64,000 nucleotides of DNA from Kitasatospora sp. NBC_01287 (GCF_026340565.1 NZ_JAPEPB010000001.1:6422001-6486000); one strand, 5' to 3'. Shown: positions 44,187-52,730, counted from the first letter of the stretch. Notes: generated by a model not told the origin, from the sequence alone. A program made the numbers and translations.

Positions 44187-45491
44187 ATGCTCAGTGAAGA
44201 GAAGAACAACGTCCTGACCCGGGTGGGACCGGGCACGCCGATGGGTGAGCTGCTGCGCAGGTACTGGCATCCGGTGGCCGCCGCAAGCCAGTTGGACGAG
44301 CAGCCGGTCAGACCGGTCAGGCTGCTCGGCGAGGACCTGGTGCTCTACCGGACCTCGGACGGCGGGTACGGACTGGTCCAGCGGCAGTGCCCGCACCGGG
44401 GTGCGGATCTGGCCGACGGCTGGGTCGAGGGCGAGGGACTGCGGTGCTTCTACCACGGCTGGATGTTCGACCGGGCCGGTGCCTGCGTCCAACAGCCTTA
44501 CGAGGACCTGTTCGAGTCGGAGCGGCCGTTTCGCGACCGGGTCCGGGTGAAGGCCTACCGGGCGGCGGAGTTCGCCGGGCTGGTCTGGGCCTATCTGGGC
44601 CCTGCTCCCGCTCCGCTGATTCCGGTGTTCGAGCCGCTCACCTGGCGACGCGGGTTCGTGGAGATCATCTTCTCCGAGCTGCCGTGCAACTGGCTGCAAT
44701 GCCATGAGAACGCCGTCGATCCGGTGCACTTCGAGTGGCTGCACTCGAATCTGCTCGCCCGCAAGCTCGATCCGGACCGGCCGCAGTACGGTCCGCGCCA
44801 CCTGGGGATCGAGTTCGAGGAGTTCGACCACGGCATCGCCGTGGCCCGCTCCACCCAGTTGGACGGGGAGCGGCCGGACTGTCCGATCGCGCCCAGCAAC
44901 CGGCTGGAGGACAGCGGAATCCTCTGTCTGTGGCCCAACGTCCTCTACGCGGGCGGCAACCTCGAGTGGCGGGTGCCGGTGGACGACGTCACCACGCTGA
45001 GCATCGTCCGGCAGTACTCGCCGATCCCCAACGACATGCCGGATCTCGCCCAGGAGCGCATTCCCTCCTGGTACGGGCCCATCCGGCACCCGGACGGCTC
45101 GTGGATCACCAGCCACACCCTGAACCAGGACTTCGCCGCCTGGGTGGGGCAAGGCGTCGTGGCCGATCGCACGGTGGAGCACCTGGGTCGCAGCGATGAG
45201 GGAATCATCATGCTGCGCAGACGGCTGTTCGCCGACATCGAGCGGGTCCAGCAGGGCGAGGACCCGGCCGGAATCGTTCGCGACCCGGCGGCGAACGAGT
45301 GCATCGGACTGCCGGTCTTTCGTCGTGAGCGGTTCGTCAACGGACCCGACCGCGAGTTCTACGAGCTGCAGCAGGAGCGAATCGGTCGTTGGAAGACGGA
45401 CGAGGGCAGCTACTACGCCCTGCAGGCCGGCCAGCCGGAGTCGGTGCGGCGGGCGTACGAGCAGGCCATGGGCATCTCGTCGGAAAGTTGA
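44187..45491 (+). CDS. Rieske non-haem iron oxygenase, alpha subunit
   Basis: A 434-residue phthalate-dioxygenase-like oxygenase. Rieske 2Fe-2S ligands are Cys68, His70 (QCPHRGADL) and Cys87, His90 (CFYHGW). The catalytic Fe site is NWLQCHENAVDPVHFEWLH with His181 and His186, plus a later Asp. Length and NAVDPVHFEWLH are typical of the group. No ferredoxin or reductase gene is present nearby, so electron partners must come from elsewhere. ATG 44187 is 9 bp after the acetyltransferase stop. It may hydroxylate the monomer bound by the free-standing NRPS enzymes. Confidence 0.93.
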   Translation: MLSEEKNNVLTRVGPGTPMGELLRRYWHPVAAASQLDEQPVRPVRLLGEDLVLYRTSDGGYGLVQRQCPHRGADLADGWVEGEGLRCFYHGWMFDRAGACVQQPYEDLFESERPFRDRVRVKAYRAAEFAGLVWAYLGPAPAPLIPVFEPLTWRRGFVEIIFSELPCNWLQCHENAVDPVHFEWLHSNLLARKLDPDRPQYGPRHLGIEFEEFDHGIAVARSTQLDGERPDCPIAPSNRLEDSGILCLWPNVLYAGGNLEWRVPVDDVTTLSIVRQYSPIPNDMPDLAQERIPSWYGPIRHPDGSWITSHTLNQDFAAWVGQGVVADRTVEHLGRSDEGIIMLRRRLFADIERVQQGEDPAGIVRDPAANECIGLPVFRRERFVNGPDREFYELQQERIGRWKTDEGSYYALQAGQPESVRRAYEQAMGISSES

Positions 45492-45504
45492 TCGCGTGCG
45501 ACGG

Positions 45505-45591
45505 ATGACGCATCCTAAAATGCCTTCTGTCTACCAACTGTGGTCAACTCGACTCCGCCTTAAAGACCTTGACGTGAAATCAGCGGCGTGA
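45505..45591 (+). CDS. Possible 28-residue ORF in the promoter region (low support)
   Basis: ATG 45505 to TGA 45591 reads THPKMPSVYQLWSTRL, then RLKDLDVKSAA, with codons (AAA, TCT, CTT, TCA, ACT) far less GC-rich than neighbouring genes. There is no Shine-Dalgarno sequence before either Met. It overlaps the probable promoter of the adenylation-enzyme gene. It may be non-coding promoter DNA that happens to lack stops, or a third tiny peptide gene. Confidence 0.2.
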   Translation: MTHPKMPSVYQLWSTRLRLKDLDVKSAA

Positions 45592-45697
45592 CACGCTTCT
45601 GATGGCGGGTGCGGGGGATCGCAATGTGCCAGGGGAATGGTCAACCATCCCGTATCCACGGCATTCGCACACCATTCAGCCGAATTTGGAGGATTCG

Positions 45698-47188
45698 ATG
45701 GGGGGCAGTCGCGCGGGGCAGCCGCTCGCCGCCAGGCTGGCCGAGATGGCCGACCGGGCCCCTGCTCGCGTGGCACTGGTCGAACTGGTCCCGGGTGAAC
45801 CGCCGGTGGTGATGACCGCCGGGGCGTTGGCCGAGGAGGTGCTGGGCCTGGCCGGCGAGATGGCGGCCCGGCTGGGCGACGACGCCGTGATCTGCCACCC
45901 CGCGACGAACACCATCAGGACGGCCACGGTCGTGCTCGCGGCACTGTGCGCCGGCGTCACGGTATTTCCCTACCCCGCGCGGATCGACCGGGAACTGTTC
46001 GAGGAGGCCCTCGGAGCAGCCGGGCTGCGCACCGGTCGGGCCGACTCCGTCACGGCGGTACTCCTGGACCCCGGTGGCTCGCCGGGCCTGGGCGAGATCG
46101 CCTCCTGGACGAGCAGGCGCTACACCGCCGCGCCGACGCATCTGCTGGCCACCAGCGGTTCGACCGGCCTCCCCAAGCTGACGCCCTTCTGGCAGCGCGC
46201 CGACTACGATCCCCGCGCCGTGCCCGATCCCGTGTTCCGGACCTGCGGATGGCGGAGCGGCCAGAACCAACTGCTCGTCCTGCCGCTCAGTCACATAGCG
46301 CCGTTCTCGGCCCTCGTCCAGGGTGTGCTGGACGAGAACCGGCTGGTGCTGGGCACCGGGCTCGCCCCGCAGGACATCGCGGCCGCCATCGCCGAACACC
46401 GGGTCGACTGGATGATGCTGACGCCGGTCCACCTCCAGCGCCTGCTGCCGGTCGCGTTGGAGCGCCCTGCCGATTTCGACAGCCTGCGCGCCGTCGTCCA
46501 CACCGCGCTGCCGTGCCCGGCGGAGCTGAAGAGGGCCTGGCTGGCCGCGCTGGGGCCCGAACGCCTCTACGAGATGTACGGCGGCACCGAGGGGGTCGGC
46601 GTGACCGTCATCCGGGGTACCGACTGGGAGGTGCGACCGGGTTCGGTCGGCCGTGGGGTGATGACCCGGATCCGGATCGTCGACGAGCACGGGCAGGAGG
46701 CCAAGCCCGGAGAGCTCGGTCGGATCTACCTGCGCCGCCTCGGAGCACCGGCGGTCGACCGGAACCGGGCCGGCTGGCTGAGGTCGACCCCGGACGGCTT
46801 CATCAGCCTCGGTGACATGGGCTGGGTCGACGAGGACGGCTTCCTGTTCATCCATGACCGGGCCGCCAACGGCGTGAGCGTGAACAACGAGACCGCATGG
46901 CTGGGCCGCACCTCGGCCGTGCTGCGAACCCACCCCGCCGTACTGGACGCCGAGTGTCTGCGGCACGGCACCGCCGAGGCCATCACGGCGGTCGTCGTCG
47001 TCCGCCCCGGGGTCGCGGCGGACCTGAGGGAACTCGCGCGCCACTGCGCGGACCGGCTGGCCGTCCACGAACGACCCGACTGGTTCGTCCAGGTGGCCGA
47101 CATTCCGCGCTCCGAACTGGGCAAGGTCAATCGGATCAAGCTCGAGTCAATGGTGGAGGAGGGATTGAATCGTGGCAGCCTTCAGTGA
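45698..47188 (+). CDS. Free-standing AMP-dependent adenylation enzyme
   Basis: A 496-residue ANL-family enzyme. Motif A3 is LLATSGSTGLPKL (150-162), A5 region YEMYGGTEGVGV, A7 SLGDMGWVDEDGFLF, A8 around HDRAANGVSVNNETAW, and A10 Lys in ELGKVNRIKL near residue 476. It activates a carboxylic acid as adenylate and should load it on the carrier protein encoded next (17-bp gene overlap). The specificity pocket cannot be read with confidence by eye. ATG 45698 has a strong GGAGG 5 nt upstream. Confidence 0.9.
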   Translation: MGGSRAGQPLAARLAEMADRAPARVALVELVPGEPPVVMTAGALAEEVLGLAGEMAARLGDDAVICHPATNTIRTATVVLAALCAGVTVFPYPARIDRELFEEALGAAGLRTGRADSVTAVLLDPGGSPGLGEIASWTSRRYTAAPTHLLATSGSTGLPKLTPFWQRADYDPRAVPDPVFRTCGWRSGQNQLLVLPLSHIAPFSALVQGVLDENRLVLGTGLAPQDIAAAIAEHRVDWMMLTPVHLQRLLPVALERPADFDSLRAVVHTALPCPAELKRAWLAALGPERLYEMYGGTEGVGVTVIRGTDWEVRPGSVGRGVMTRIRIVDEHGQEAKPGELGRIYLRRLGAPAVDRNRAGWLRSTPDGFISLGDMGWVDEDGFLFIHDRAANGVSVNNETAWLGRTSAVLRTHPAVLDAECLRHGTAEAITAVVVVRPGVAADLRELARHCADRLAVHERPDWFVQVADIPRSELGKVNRIKLESMVEEGLNRGSLQ

Positions 47189-47702
47189 TGCCCGTGACGC
47201 GGTACTGTTCCGGACGTCCTGTCCGGACATCCTCGGCGCGGCGGTCGCGGGCGATGTCGAGCTCTCGCTCTACGTGTCGACCGACGGAGTCCGGTCGGGG
47301 CCCGAGGTGCGGCAGAAGTTCCGCCGCTGCTACGGCGTGAATCCGAAGCGCGTGGTCTTCACCGGAGGCCTGCGCTGGCCGGCGGTCGGCTGGTGCCCGT
47401 CGGACCCTGAGCCCGTCCACGGAAGGCCGGCCCTGGCGACCTATGTCTTCGAAGCCCCTTCGGACGACCTCGAGACCGCACTGGCCGACATCTGGTCAGC
47501 GATCCTCGGTGTCCAGCAGGCAGGGGTCCTCGACGACTTCTGGGAGTCGGGGGGCGATTCCCTCGGCATCGTGGAGCTCATCGAGCACCTTTCCGAGACC
47601 TACGGTGTGGGGCTCGACTTCGCTGACGTGAACGCCGACCTGACGATCAGAAAGCTGGCCACGCTGATCAGGCCGATCAGATCGAAGGCCGGGCGCACCT
47701 GA
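47172..47702 (+). CDS. Carrier protein with unknown N-terminal domain
   Basis: A 176-residue protein. Residues 98-170 are a peptidyl carrier domain: DIWSAILGVQQAGVLDDFWE then SGGDSLGIVELIEHLSETYG, with phosphopantetheine Ser130 in GGDSL. Residues 1-95 (DILGAAVAGDVELSLYVSTD, FRRCYGVNPKRVVFTGGLRW) form a domain I do not recognise, with strands and a Cys-Tyr motif. GTG 47172 overlaps the adenylation gene, so production is coupled. Needs a phosphopantetheinyl transferase from elsewhere. Confidence 0.85.
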   Translation: MAAFSDARDAVLFRTSCPDILGAAVAGDVELSLYVSTDGVRSGPEVRQKFRRCYGVNPKRVVFTGGLRWPAVGWCPSDPEPVHGRPALATYVFEAPSDDLETALADIWSAILGVQQAGVLDDFWESGGDSLGIVELIEHLSETYGVGLDFADVNADLTIRKLATLIRPIRSKAGRT

Positions 47703-47785
47703 GTGTCCATTCGGCGATCCCGCTCCCGGTAGGACCGACGAATGGCTTCCCTCATTCCATGACTAGCTTGACGGAGGTGAACAGT

Positions 47786-47896
47786 ATGGAGATCTTCGAT
47801 GAGGAGTTCATCGACCTCGAGACCATCGAGGACGGCGCGCTCGACGACATCGTCGGCGGTGGTTTGGCTATCAACGGCTCCGTGAAGTTCCCGTAA
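47786..47896 (+). CDS. 36-residue double-glycine leader peptide, candidate precursor B
   Basis: ATG 47786 to TAA 47896. The leader is acidic (EIFDEEFIDLETIED, then GALDDIVGGG) with the hydrophobic spacing and Gly-Gly end that C39 peptidases recognise; the core is then GLAINGSVKFP or LAINGSVKFP, 10-11 residues with one Ser, one Asn and one Lys and no Cys. GGAGGTGA lies 5 nt upstream. A perfect hairpin follows, and the C39-containing transporter gene is two genes downstream. This is the best-supported precursor peptide gene in the window. Confidence 0.85.
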   Translation: MEIFDEEFIDLETIEDGALDDIVGGGLAINGSVKFP

Positions 47897-47919
47897 TGAC
47901 GGGGACATCGAGCTGAACG

Positions 47920-47956
47920 AGGGCTGGCGCCTTCTCCTGCGGAAGGCGCCAGCCCT
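47920..47956 (+). terminator. Hairpin after peptide B (attenuator-like)
   Basis: AGGGCTGGCGCCTT (47920-47933) pairs perfectly with 47943-47956 across a 9-nt loop CTCCTGCGG, 24 nt after the peptide stop. Same architecture as the hairpin after peptide A. Confidence 0.85.
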
Positions 47957-47985
47957 GATGCGGGAGCGGATTGGAGAGCAGGTCC

Positions 47986-49338
47986 ATGCGGCAGTTGACG
48001 GAGGACTCGGCGATACCGCTCACGCTGTCCCAGAGGCTGCTGCACGACTCGTTGTCGCGGCAGCCGGAGCTGAGATCCACGGTCGCGCTCTCGGCGCGCC
48101 TCGTCGGCGACCTCGACACCGATGCCTTCACCGCCGCCCTGCGGGACACCGTCGAGCGGCATGACGCGCTGCGGATCGCCTTCGGTGCCCGGTCGGACGG
48201 GGAACCGTACCAGTGGATCCGCGAACTCCCCCCGGAACCATCGACAGTTCGGCTCCAACGTGTCTCGGCCCCCTCGGAGGAGCGGTTCACCCGCTTCGTC
48301 CGTCAGGTCGCGGCCCTCGACATGAACCGTCCCTGGGATCTGTCGGACAGCTATCCGTTCCGGTTCCGGCTCCTCAGCCACACCGCCGGCCTCCACGCGT
48401 TCCTGGCGACCTTCGCTCACCAGGCCGTGGACAGTGCCACGCATGCGATCTTCACCCGGGATCTCTGGCAGTTCTACCACCACCGCGTCGACAGCGGCTC
48501 TCCCGCACCGGACCGGCTGACCGGTTCGTTCGCCGCGGCCGCCCGGGCGCACCAGGCACGAGACCTCCGGGCGGGCGACGACGCGCTGACGGAGTTCTGG
48601 CGTGAGAGGTTGCGGGAGGCACGCGCCTGCGGCTTCACCGCCGCCCGCCCGCCCGGCCCGCTCGCGGACTGCGAGGCCGTCGAGGCCTCGTTCCAGCTCG
48701 CCGGGCCGCGGCTGTCGGCGCTGCGTGCCGCCGCACGTCGGTCGAACTGCACGGAACTCCAGTTGATCCAGGGCGCGTTCGCCGCGGCGATCTTCCAGTA
48801 CACGCCGCAGGACACCATCTCCCTGTCGACCCCGATCGACACCCGCGGCGCCGCGGAACGCGGCGTCCTCGGGATGTTCGACCTGGGACTCCCGCTGACC
48901 CTGAGGCGGTCCGCGTCGACGGCCGAACTGCTGGACCGGGTCAGGCAGGAGTCGTTCGAGGTACTGCGGCACCGGCACGTCACGGCCGGCGCGCTGGAGC
49001 GCATCGGACCGGACAGCAGCGACTGGCTCGGCAGGGGCTCCGCGAGCAATCTGTGGATCACCTACGCGCGGCTCGCGCCGCTGCGCAGCCGGCCGGGTGA
49101 CGGCGCCATCCGGGTCGACCAGGGATTCTACAAGCCCCAGTGGCGAAGGCAGTTGGCGCCGATCGATCTTCGGGTCGCCAGTCGGCCCGACCAACTCGGT
49201 CTCGTCCTCGCGCTCGACAGCGGACGGATTCCCGAACCGAGCGCCCGAGCCGTCGCCGACACGCTCAAGGCCCGACTGACGTCCCTGGCCGATGTGAACC
49301 GATACGAGGAAACGCCACAGGATGCCGAACACAGCTGA
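47986..49338 (+). CDS. Free-standing NRPS condensation domain
   Basis: A 450-residue condensation-superfamily enzyme. The start IPLTLSQRLLHDSLSRQPEL matches motif C1, and the HHxxxDG motif is present as AHQAVDS with the catalytic second His145 and Asp149 kept, first His and Gly changed. Later blocks include GVLGMFDLGLPLTLR (C5-like region). It should transfer the carrier-bound acyl group to an amine, perhaps a peptide N-terminus or Lys. ATG 47986 preceded by GGAGAG. Its 3' end overlaps the transporter gene by 17 bp. Confidence 0.88.
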   Translation: MRQLTEDSAIPLTLSQRLLHDSLSRQPELRSTVALSARLVGDLDTDAFTAALRDTVERHDALRIAFGARSDGEPYQWIRELPPEPSTVRLQRVSAPSEERFTRFVRQVAALDMNRPWDLSDSYPFRFRLLSHTAGLHAFLATFAHQAVDSATHAIFTRDLWQFYHHRVDSGSPAPDRLTGSFAAAARAHQARDLRAGDDALTEFWRERLREARACGFTAARPPGPLADCEAVEASFQLAGPRLSALRAAARRSNCTELQLIQGAFAAAIFQYTPQDTISLSTPIDTRGAAERGVLGMFDLGLPLTLRRSASTAELLDRVRQESFEVLRHRHVTAGALERIGPDSSDWLGRGSASNLWITYARLAPLRSRPGDGAIRVDQGFYKPQWRRQLAPIDLRVASRPDQLGLVLALDSGRIPEPSARAVADTLKARLTSLADVNRYEETPQDAEHS

Positions 49339-51655
49339 CCGCCAGGGCGACCAGTCCGACCGTCCCCGGTTCAGGGAGCAGGCCCTCCAGAACCGGCCGG
49401 CCGGCCGGATGATCGGCAACCCGCTCGTGCTCCCGGGTCCGCTGGCCGATCTGCGGCGCGGCGTCCCGAGGCCGGCGGATCTGAAGGCCACTGTCGCACA
49501 CCTGTTGGGCCGCCCGGCGCTCCCGGTCATCTACCAGACCGAGAGCAGTGACTGCGGCCCGACGTGCCTGGCGATCGTGCTGGCCCACCACGGTGTCGAG
49601 GTGGATGTCCGCTCGCTGCGCCGGGAGCTGAACATCAGTCAGAACGGCGTATCGGCACGCTCCCTGCTCGAAACGGCCCGGAACCACGGGATCTCGGGGC
49701 GGGGTGTCAGGGTGTCCGTCAAGGGACTGCGTCAACTGAGGCCCGGCAGCATCCTGTTCTGGAACTTCAACCACTTCGTGGTCTTCGAGCGGGCCACCGC
49801 GGCCCACGTCTACGTGGTCGATCCGGCCTTCGGGCGGCGGCGCCTCACCCTGGAGGCGGTGGCCGAGACGTTCACCGGGATCGCGCTGGAGTTCGAGGAG
49901 CCGCTGGCGGTTCGACGCGGTCCCGGACTGCGGATCGGCAGGCGGCTCGCGCACAGTCCGTGGCGCTTCCTGCGGTTCTTCCTGAGCCGTGACCCGCGCT
50001 GGCTGCCGCTGCTGGGCACCTCGCTGCTGCTGATCCTCTTCAACCTGGCGACTCCGCTGGCGACGGCCTATGTCGTCGCGCACGCCGTGCCATCGGGGAA
50101 GCCGGCGCACGTCGCCCTGCTGGTGTTCCTGGCGGGTGCGGCAGCCGCGGTCTTCGGCTGTCTGCAGCTGGCGCGTGCGGTGAGCCTCGTCTCGCTCCAG
50201 TCGATGGCCGACAAGAAGGTGACCCTGGGCATCCTGGCACATCTGCTGTCGCTGCCCTACGAGTACTTCACCAGACGCAACCCGGGTGATCTGGGAATGC
50301 GGGTCAGGACCAGCACGGCCGTCAGGCAGGTGCTCACCGGGACCACGCTGTCGGCCATGGTCGACGGCTCGATGGTGCTGGTCTATCTCACCCTGCTGCT
50401 GGTCGCGGACAGCGGGTTCGCGCTCGTGACCATGGTGCTGGCCGGTCTTCAGGTGCTGATCCTGGTCATCTTCTGGAAGCGGCAGCGGTACCTCTCCGCC
50501 GAGGCGCTCGAACAGCAGTCAGTGGCAGAGGGCGGCCTTCAGGAGCTGTTGGACGGCCTGCAGACGCTCAAGGCGTCGGGCCTGGAGGACATCGCCTGCG
50601 AGCGTTGGAGCCACAGCCTGGTGGAGGAGATCAACGCCCGCAACCGCAGTCGGCGTAGCCAGGCCTTCGGATCGACCCTGAGCGTCACGCTGCAGTTCCT
50701 GGCGCCCATCGCGGTCCTGCTCGTGGGGTACCTGCGGGTCTCGGCCGGCGAGATCTCGCTCAGCAAGGCCGTCGGCTTCACCGCCCTGGCCACGGGCGTC
50801 TTCATCCCGCTGTCCAACCTGATCCAGAACGCGCTGCAGGCCGCCGGCCTCGGGGCTTCGCTGGCCCGGCTGGCTGACGTGTTGGAGCACGAGCCGGAGG
50901 CACGTCAACTCGGGACCGTCCCGGACTACGACATCGGGGGCACGATCGAGACCAGAAAGCTGAGCTTCGCCTACCCCGGGAGCCGGACGCCGACGCTCAC
51001 CGACATCGACCTGCGCATCGAGCCCGGAGCGTTCGTCGCCGTCCTGGGGCGATCCGGTTCCGGAAAGTCCACCCTGGCCTCGATACTGGCCGGTCTGCAG
51101 AGCCCGGCAGGCGGCGAGGTGCTGATCGACGGGGTACCGCTGAGCCGGCTCGACCCGGTCGCGCTCAGACGGAACCTGGCGTACGTCTCCCAGGACTCCC
51201 GGATCTTCTCCGGGACCATCAGGGAGAACATCGGATACGCGCTTCCCGGCGTCGGCAAGGAGCAGTTGCACGCCGCGGCGCAGGCGGCCGGGATCCACGA
51301 GGACATCTCCCGACTGCCGATGCGGTACGCCACCCTCCTGGGCCCCGGAGGCCTGGGGCTGTCCGGCGGCCAGCGCCAGCGCATCGCGCTCGCCAGGGCC
51401 CTGATCAGGGATCCTCGACTGCTGATCCTTGACGAAGCGACCAGCGCACTCGACGCCAGCACGGAGGCGGGCATCTTCGAAGCCCTGTCACGTCGCGACC
51501 ACACGATGATCGTGGTGGCCCACCGCCTGTCGGTTCTCGAGGCCGCCGACCAGATCGTGGTGATGGACGCCGGACGCGTGGTGAGCCACGGCACCTTCGA
51601 GGAACTGGCCCGGTCCTCGGAGGACTTCCGCTCGCTCCTGGTCAGGCCGAGCTGA
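49322..51655 (+). CDS. C39-peptidase ABC transporter (PCAT)
   Basis: A 777-residue bacteriocin-type exporter. Residues 68-205 are a C39 peptidase: YQTESSDCGPTCLAIVLAHH with Cys78, FNHFVVFE with His151 and VVDPAFG with Asp167, so leader cleavage after Gly-Gly should be active. A six-helix membrane domain follows (about 215-520), then the nucleotide-binding domain with LGRSGSGKSTLAS, LSGGQRQRIALARAL and LLILDEATSALDAS. One protein therefore both trims and exports peptide B. An N-terminal 60-residue extension before the peptidase is longer than usual. Last gene of the cluster operon. Confidence 0.95.
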   Translation: MPNTADRQGDQSDRPRFREQALQNRPAGRMIGNPLVLPGPLADLRRGVPRPADLKATVAHLLGRPALPVIYQTESSDCGPTCLAIVLAHHGVEVDVRSLRRELNISQNGVSARSLLETARNHGISGRGVRVSVKGLRQLRPGSILFWNFNHFVVFERATAAHVYVVDPAFGRRRLTLEAVAETFTGIALEFEEPLAVRRGPGLRIGRRLAHSPWRFLRFFLSRDPRWLPLLGTSLLLILFNLATPLATAYVVAHAVPSGKPAHVALLVFLAGAAAAVFGCLQLARAVSLVSLQSMADKKVTLGILAHLLSLPYEYFTRRNPGDLGMRVRTSTAVRQVLTGTTLSAMVDGSMVLVYLTLLLVADSGFALVTMVLAGLQVLILVIFWKRQRYLSAEALEQQSVAEGGLQELLDGLQTLKASGLEDIACERWSHSLVEEINARNRSRRSQAFGSTLSVTLQFLAPIAVLLVGYLRVSAGEISLSKAVGFTALATGVFIPLSNLIQNALQAAGLGASLARLADVLEHEPEARQLGTVPDYDIGGTIETRKLSFAYPGSRTPTLTDIDLRIEPGAFVAVLGRSGSGKSTLASILAGLQSPAGGEVLIDGVPLSRLDPVALRRNLAYVSQDSRIFSGTIRENIGYALPGVGKEQLHAAAQAAGIHEDISRLPMRYATLLGPGGLGLSGGQRQRIALARALIRDPRLLILDEATSALDASTEAGIFEALSRRDHTMIVVAHRLSVLEAADQIVVMDAGRVVSHGTFEELARSSEDFRSLLVRPS

Positions 51656-51704
51656 CCGGCAGGGGAGATCGGGGGGAGATCGGGGGGAGTGGGGGGCGCC
51701 CGCC

Positions 51705-52730
51705 TCAGCGGGCCTTCGCCCTGCCGCCCTTGCCCACGTGGCGCCAGACCTGGGCGTGCCGCGCGACGGTGTGGGCGCGCTCCACCTGGTTCGGAGAGAG
51801 CATCGCGGGCCAGGTCGACAGGGCCGATGCGATCTCCTCGCCGGCGATGACGGTCACCGCGGGCGTGCCCGCTCGGGTGATCCCGCGAACGCCCACCATC
51901 GCGATGACGGGGTGCACGGGGACCGCGAACCCGCACCACTCCGTCAGCAGTCCGGCTGTTCGCGCTGCTTCGAACTCCGAGTTCGCCAGGTACGGGTAGC
52001 CGATCCGGTTGACCTTCACGGTGTTGCCGCCCACCCACACGGAGGCGCCCGCATGGTGCTTCGAGTTGACGGTGAAGACGCCCGGCGGACCGATCACCAG
52101 GTGGTCGATGTCCGAGCCGCTCGGCAGCGGGATTCCATGCAGCACCTTCCACCCGACTCTCTGCAGTGCGACAAGTGCGGCACCCACGATCTGCTCCCCC
52201 TCCAGGCCTCTGAGCGTGGCAGGGTCGCCGAGACGATCGCCGACAAGTCTGGCCATCAGGCGGACCGGCAGTTTGAACTTCTGTTCGCCCGCCCGGACCA
52301 GGCTCTCCAGGCCCGCGCCGGGGAGATTGCGCGCGAGATCGTCCTCTGCTCGCATCGACGGCAGGAACGGCACGCTTGCTGGGGGTGCTGGGGGTGCTGG
52401 GGGTGCTGGGGGTGCTGGGGGTGCTGGGGGCGCCGGGGGTGCCGGGGGCGTGGGAGGCATGGGCGGCCTGGATGGCTGAGCAGGCTGCGTGGCCGCCTGG
52501 CCCCGCACGGTGCGGGGCGGGATCGGCCGTCCGGAGGCTTGGCACCATGCCTCGATCTTCGCCAGCGCCGCGGCTTCCAGGACCGCGTTCCCAAGAGCGG
52601 GCCCCTCAAGGGTGACCACTCCGGTCCGGCAGTCGAGCCAGGCGATCGACGCCCCGCGCGCGCCTGGCCTGTTCACGTACAACCGCTCCTTGCCCGGTGC
52701 CCGCCACGGCTTGACTGTCAGCTCGTCCAT
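51705..52730 (-). CDS. NERD-domain protein with Pro-Ala repeat linker
   Basis: A 341-residue protein. The C-terminal half is a nuclease-related domain: LEGEQIVGAALVALQRVGWK, SGSDIDHLVIGPPGVFTVNS and KHHAGASVWVGGN, where Glu, Asp and the (S)KHH in place of SK match the PD-(D/E)xK-like core. The N-terminal 80 residues are separate (LTVKPWRAPGKERLYVNRPG), joined by a PAPP-type linker encoded by eight 9-bp repeats. ATG 52730 with AGGGGG upstream. NERD proteins are thought to process DNA or RNA; role here unknown. Confidence 0.85.
   Translation of the reverse strand: MDELTVKPWRAPGKERLYVNRPGARGASIAWLDCRTGVVTLEGPALGNAVLEAAALAKIEAWCQASGRPIPPRTVRGQAATQPAQPSRPPMPPTPPAPPAPPAPPAPPAPPAPPAPPASVPFLPSMRAEDDLARNLPGAGLESLVRAGEQKFKLPVRLMARLVGDRLGDPATLRGLEGEQIVGAALVALQRVGWKVLHGIPLPSGSDIDHLVIGPPGVFTVNSKHHAGASVWVGGNTVKVNRIGYPYLANSEFEAARTAGLLTEWCGFAVPVHPVIAMVGVRGITRAGTPAVTVIAGEEIASALSTWPAMLSPNQVERAHTVARHAQVWRHVGKGGRAKAR
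52378..52449. repeat. Eight 9-bp repeats in the NERD gene linker
   Basis: GCTGGGGGT (plus strand) occurs five times perfectly from 52378 and then in three variant copies up to 52449. It encodes Pro-Ala-Pro units on the minus strand; being a multiple of three, length change would not break the frame. Confidence 0.9.

Noticed and set aside
45505..45591. Third tiny peptide gene in the promoter of the adenylation gene
   Set aside because: No Shine-Dalgarno and no hairpin after it, unlike the other two; kept only as a low-confidence feature.
29088..51655. Lasso peptide or lanthipeptide cluster, suggested by the PF14907-like gene and C39 transporter
   Set aside because: No asparagine-synthetase-like cyclase, transglutaminase-like peptidase, PqqD-like protein or Lan enzyme is encoded in the window.
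52378..52449. Repeat array that might be read as a CRISPR
   Set aside because: Nine-bp units without spacers inside a coding region; the same applies to the heptamer tract at 56348 and the 15-bp tracts. No cas genes are present.
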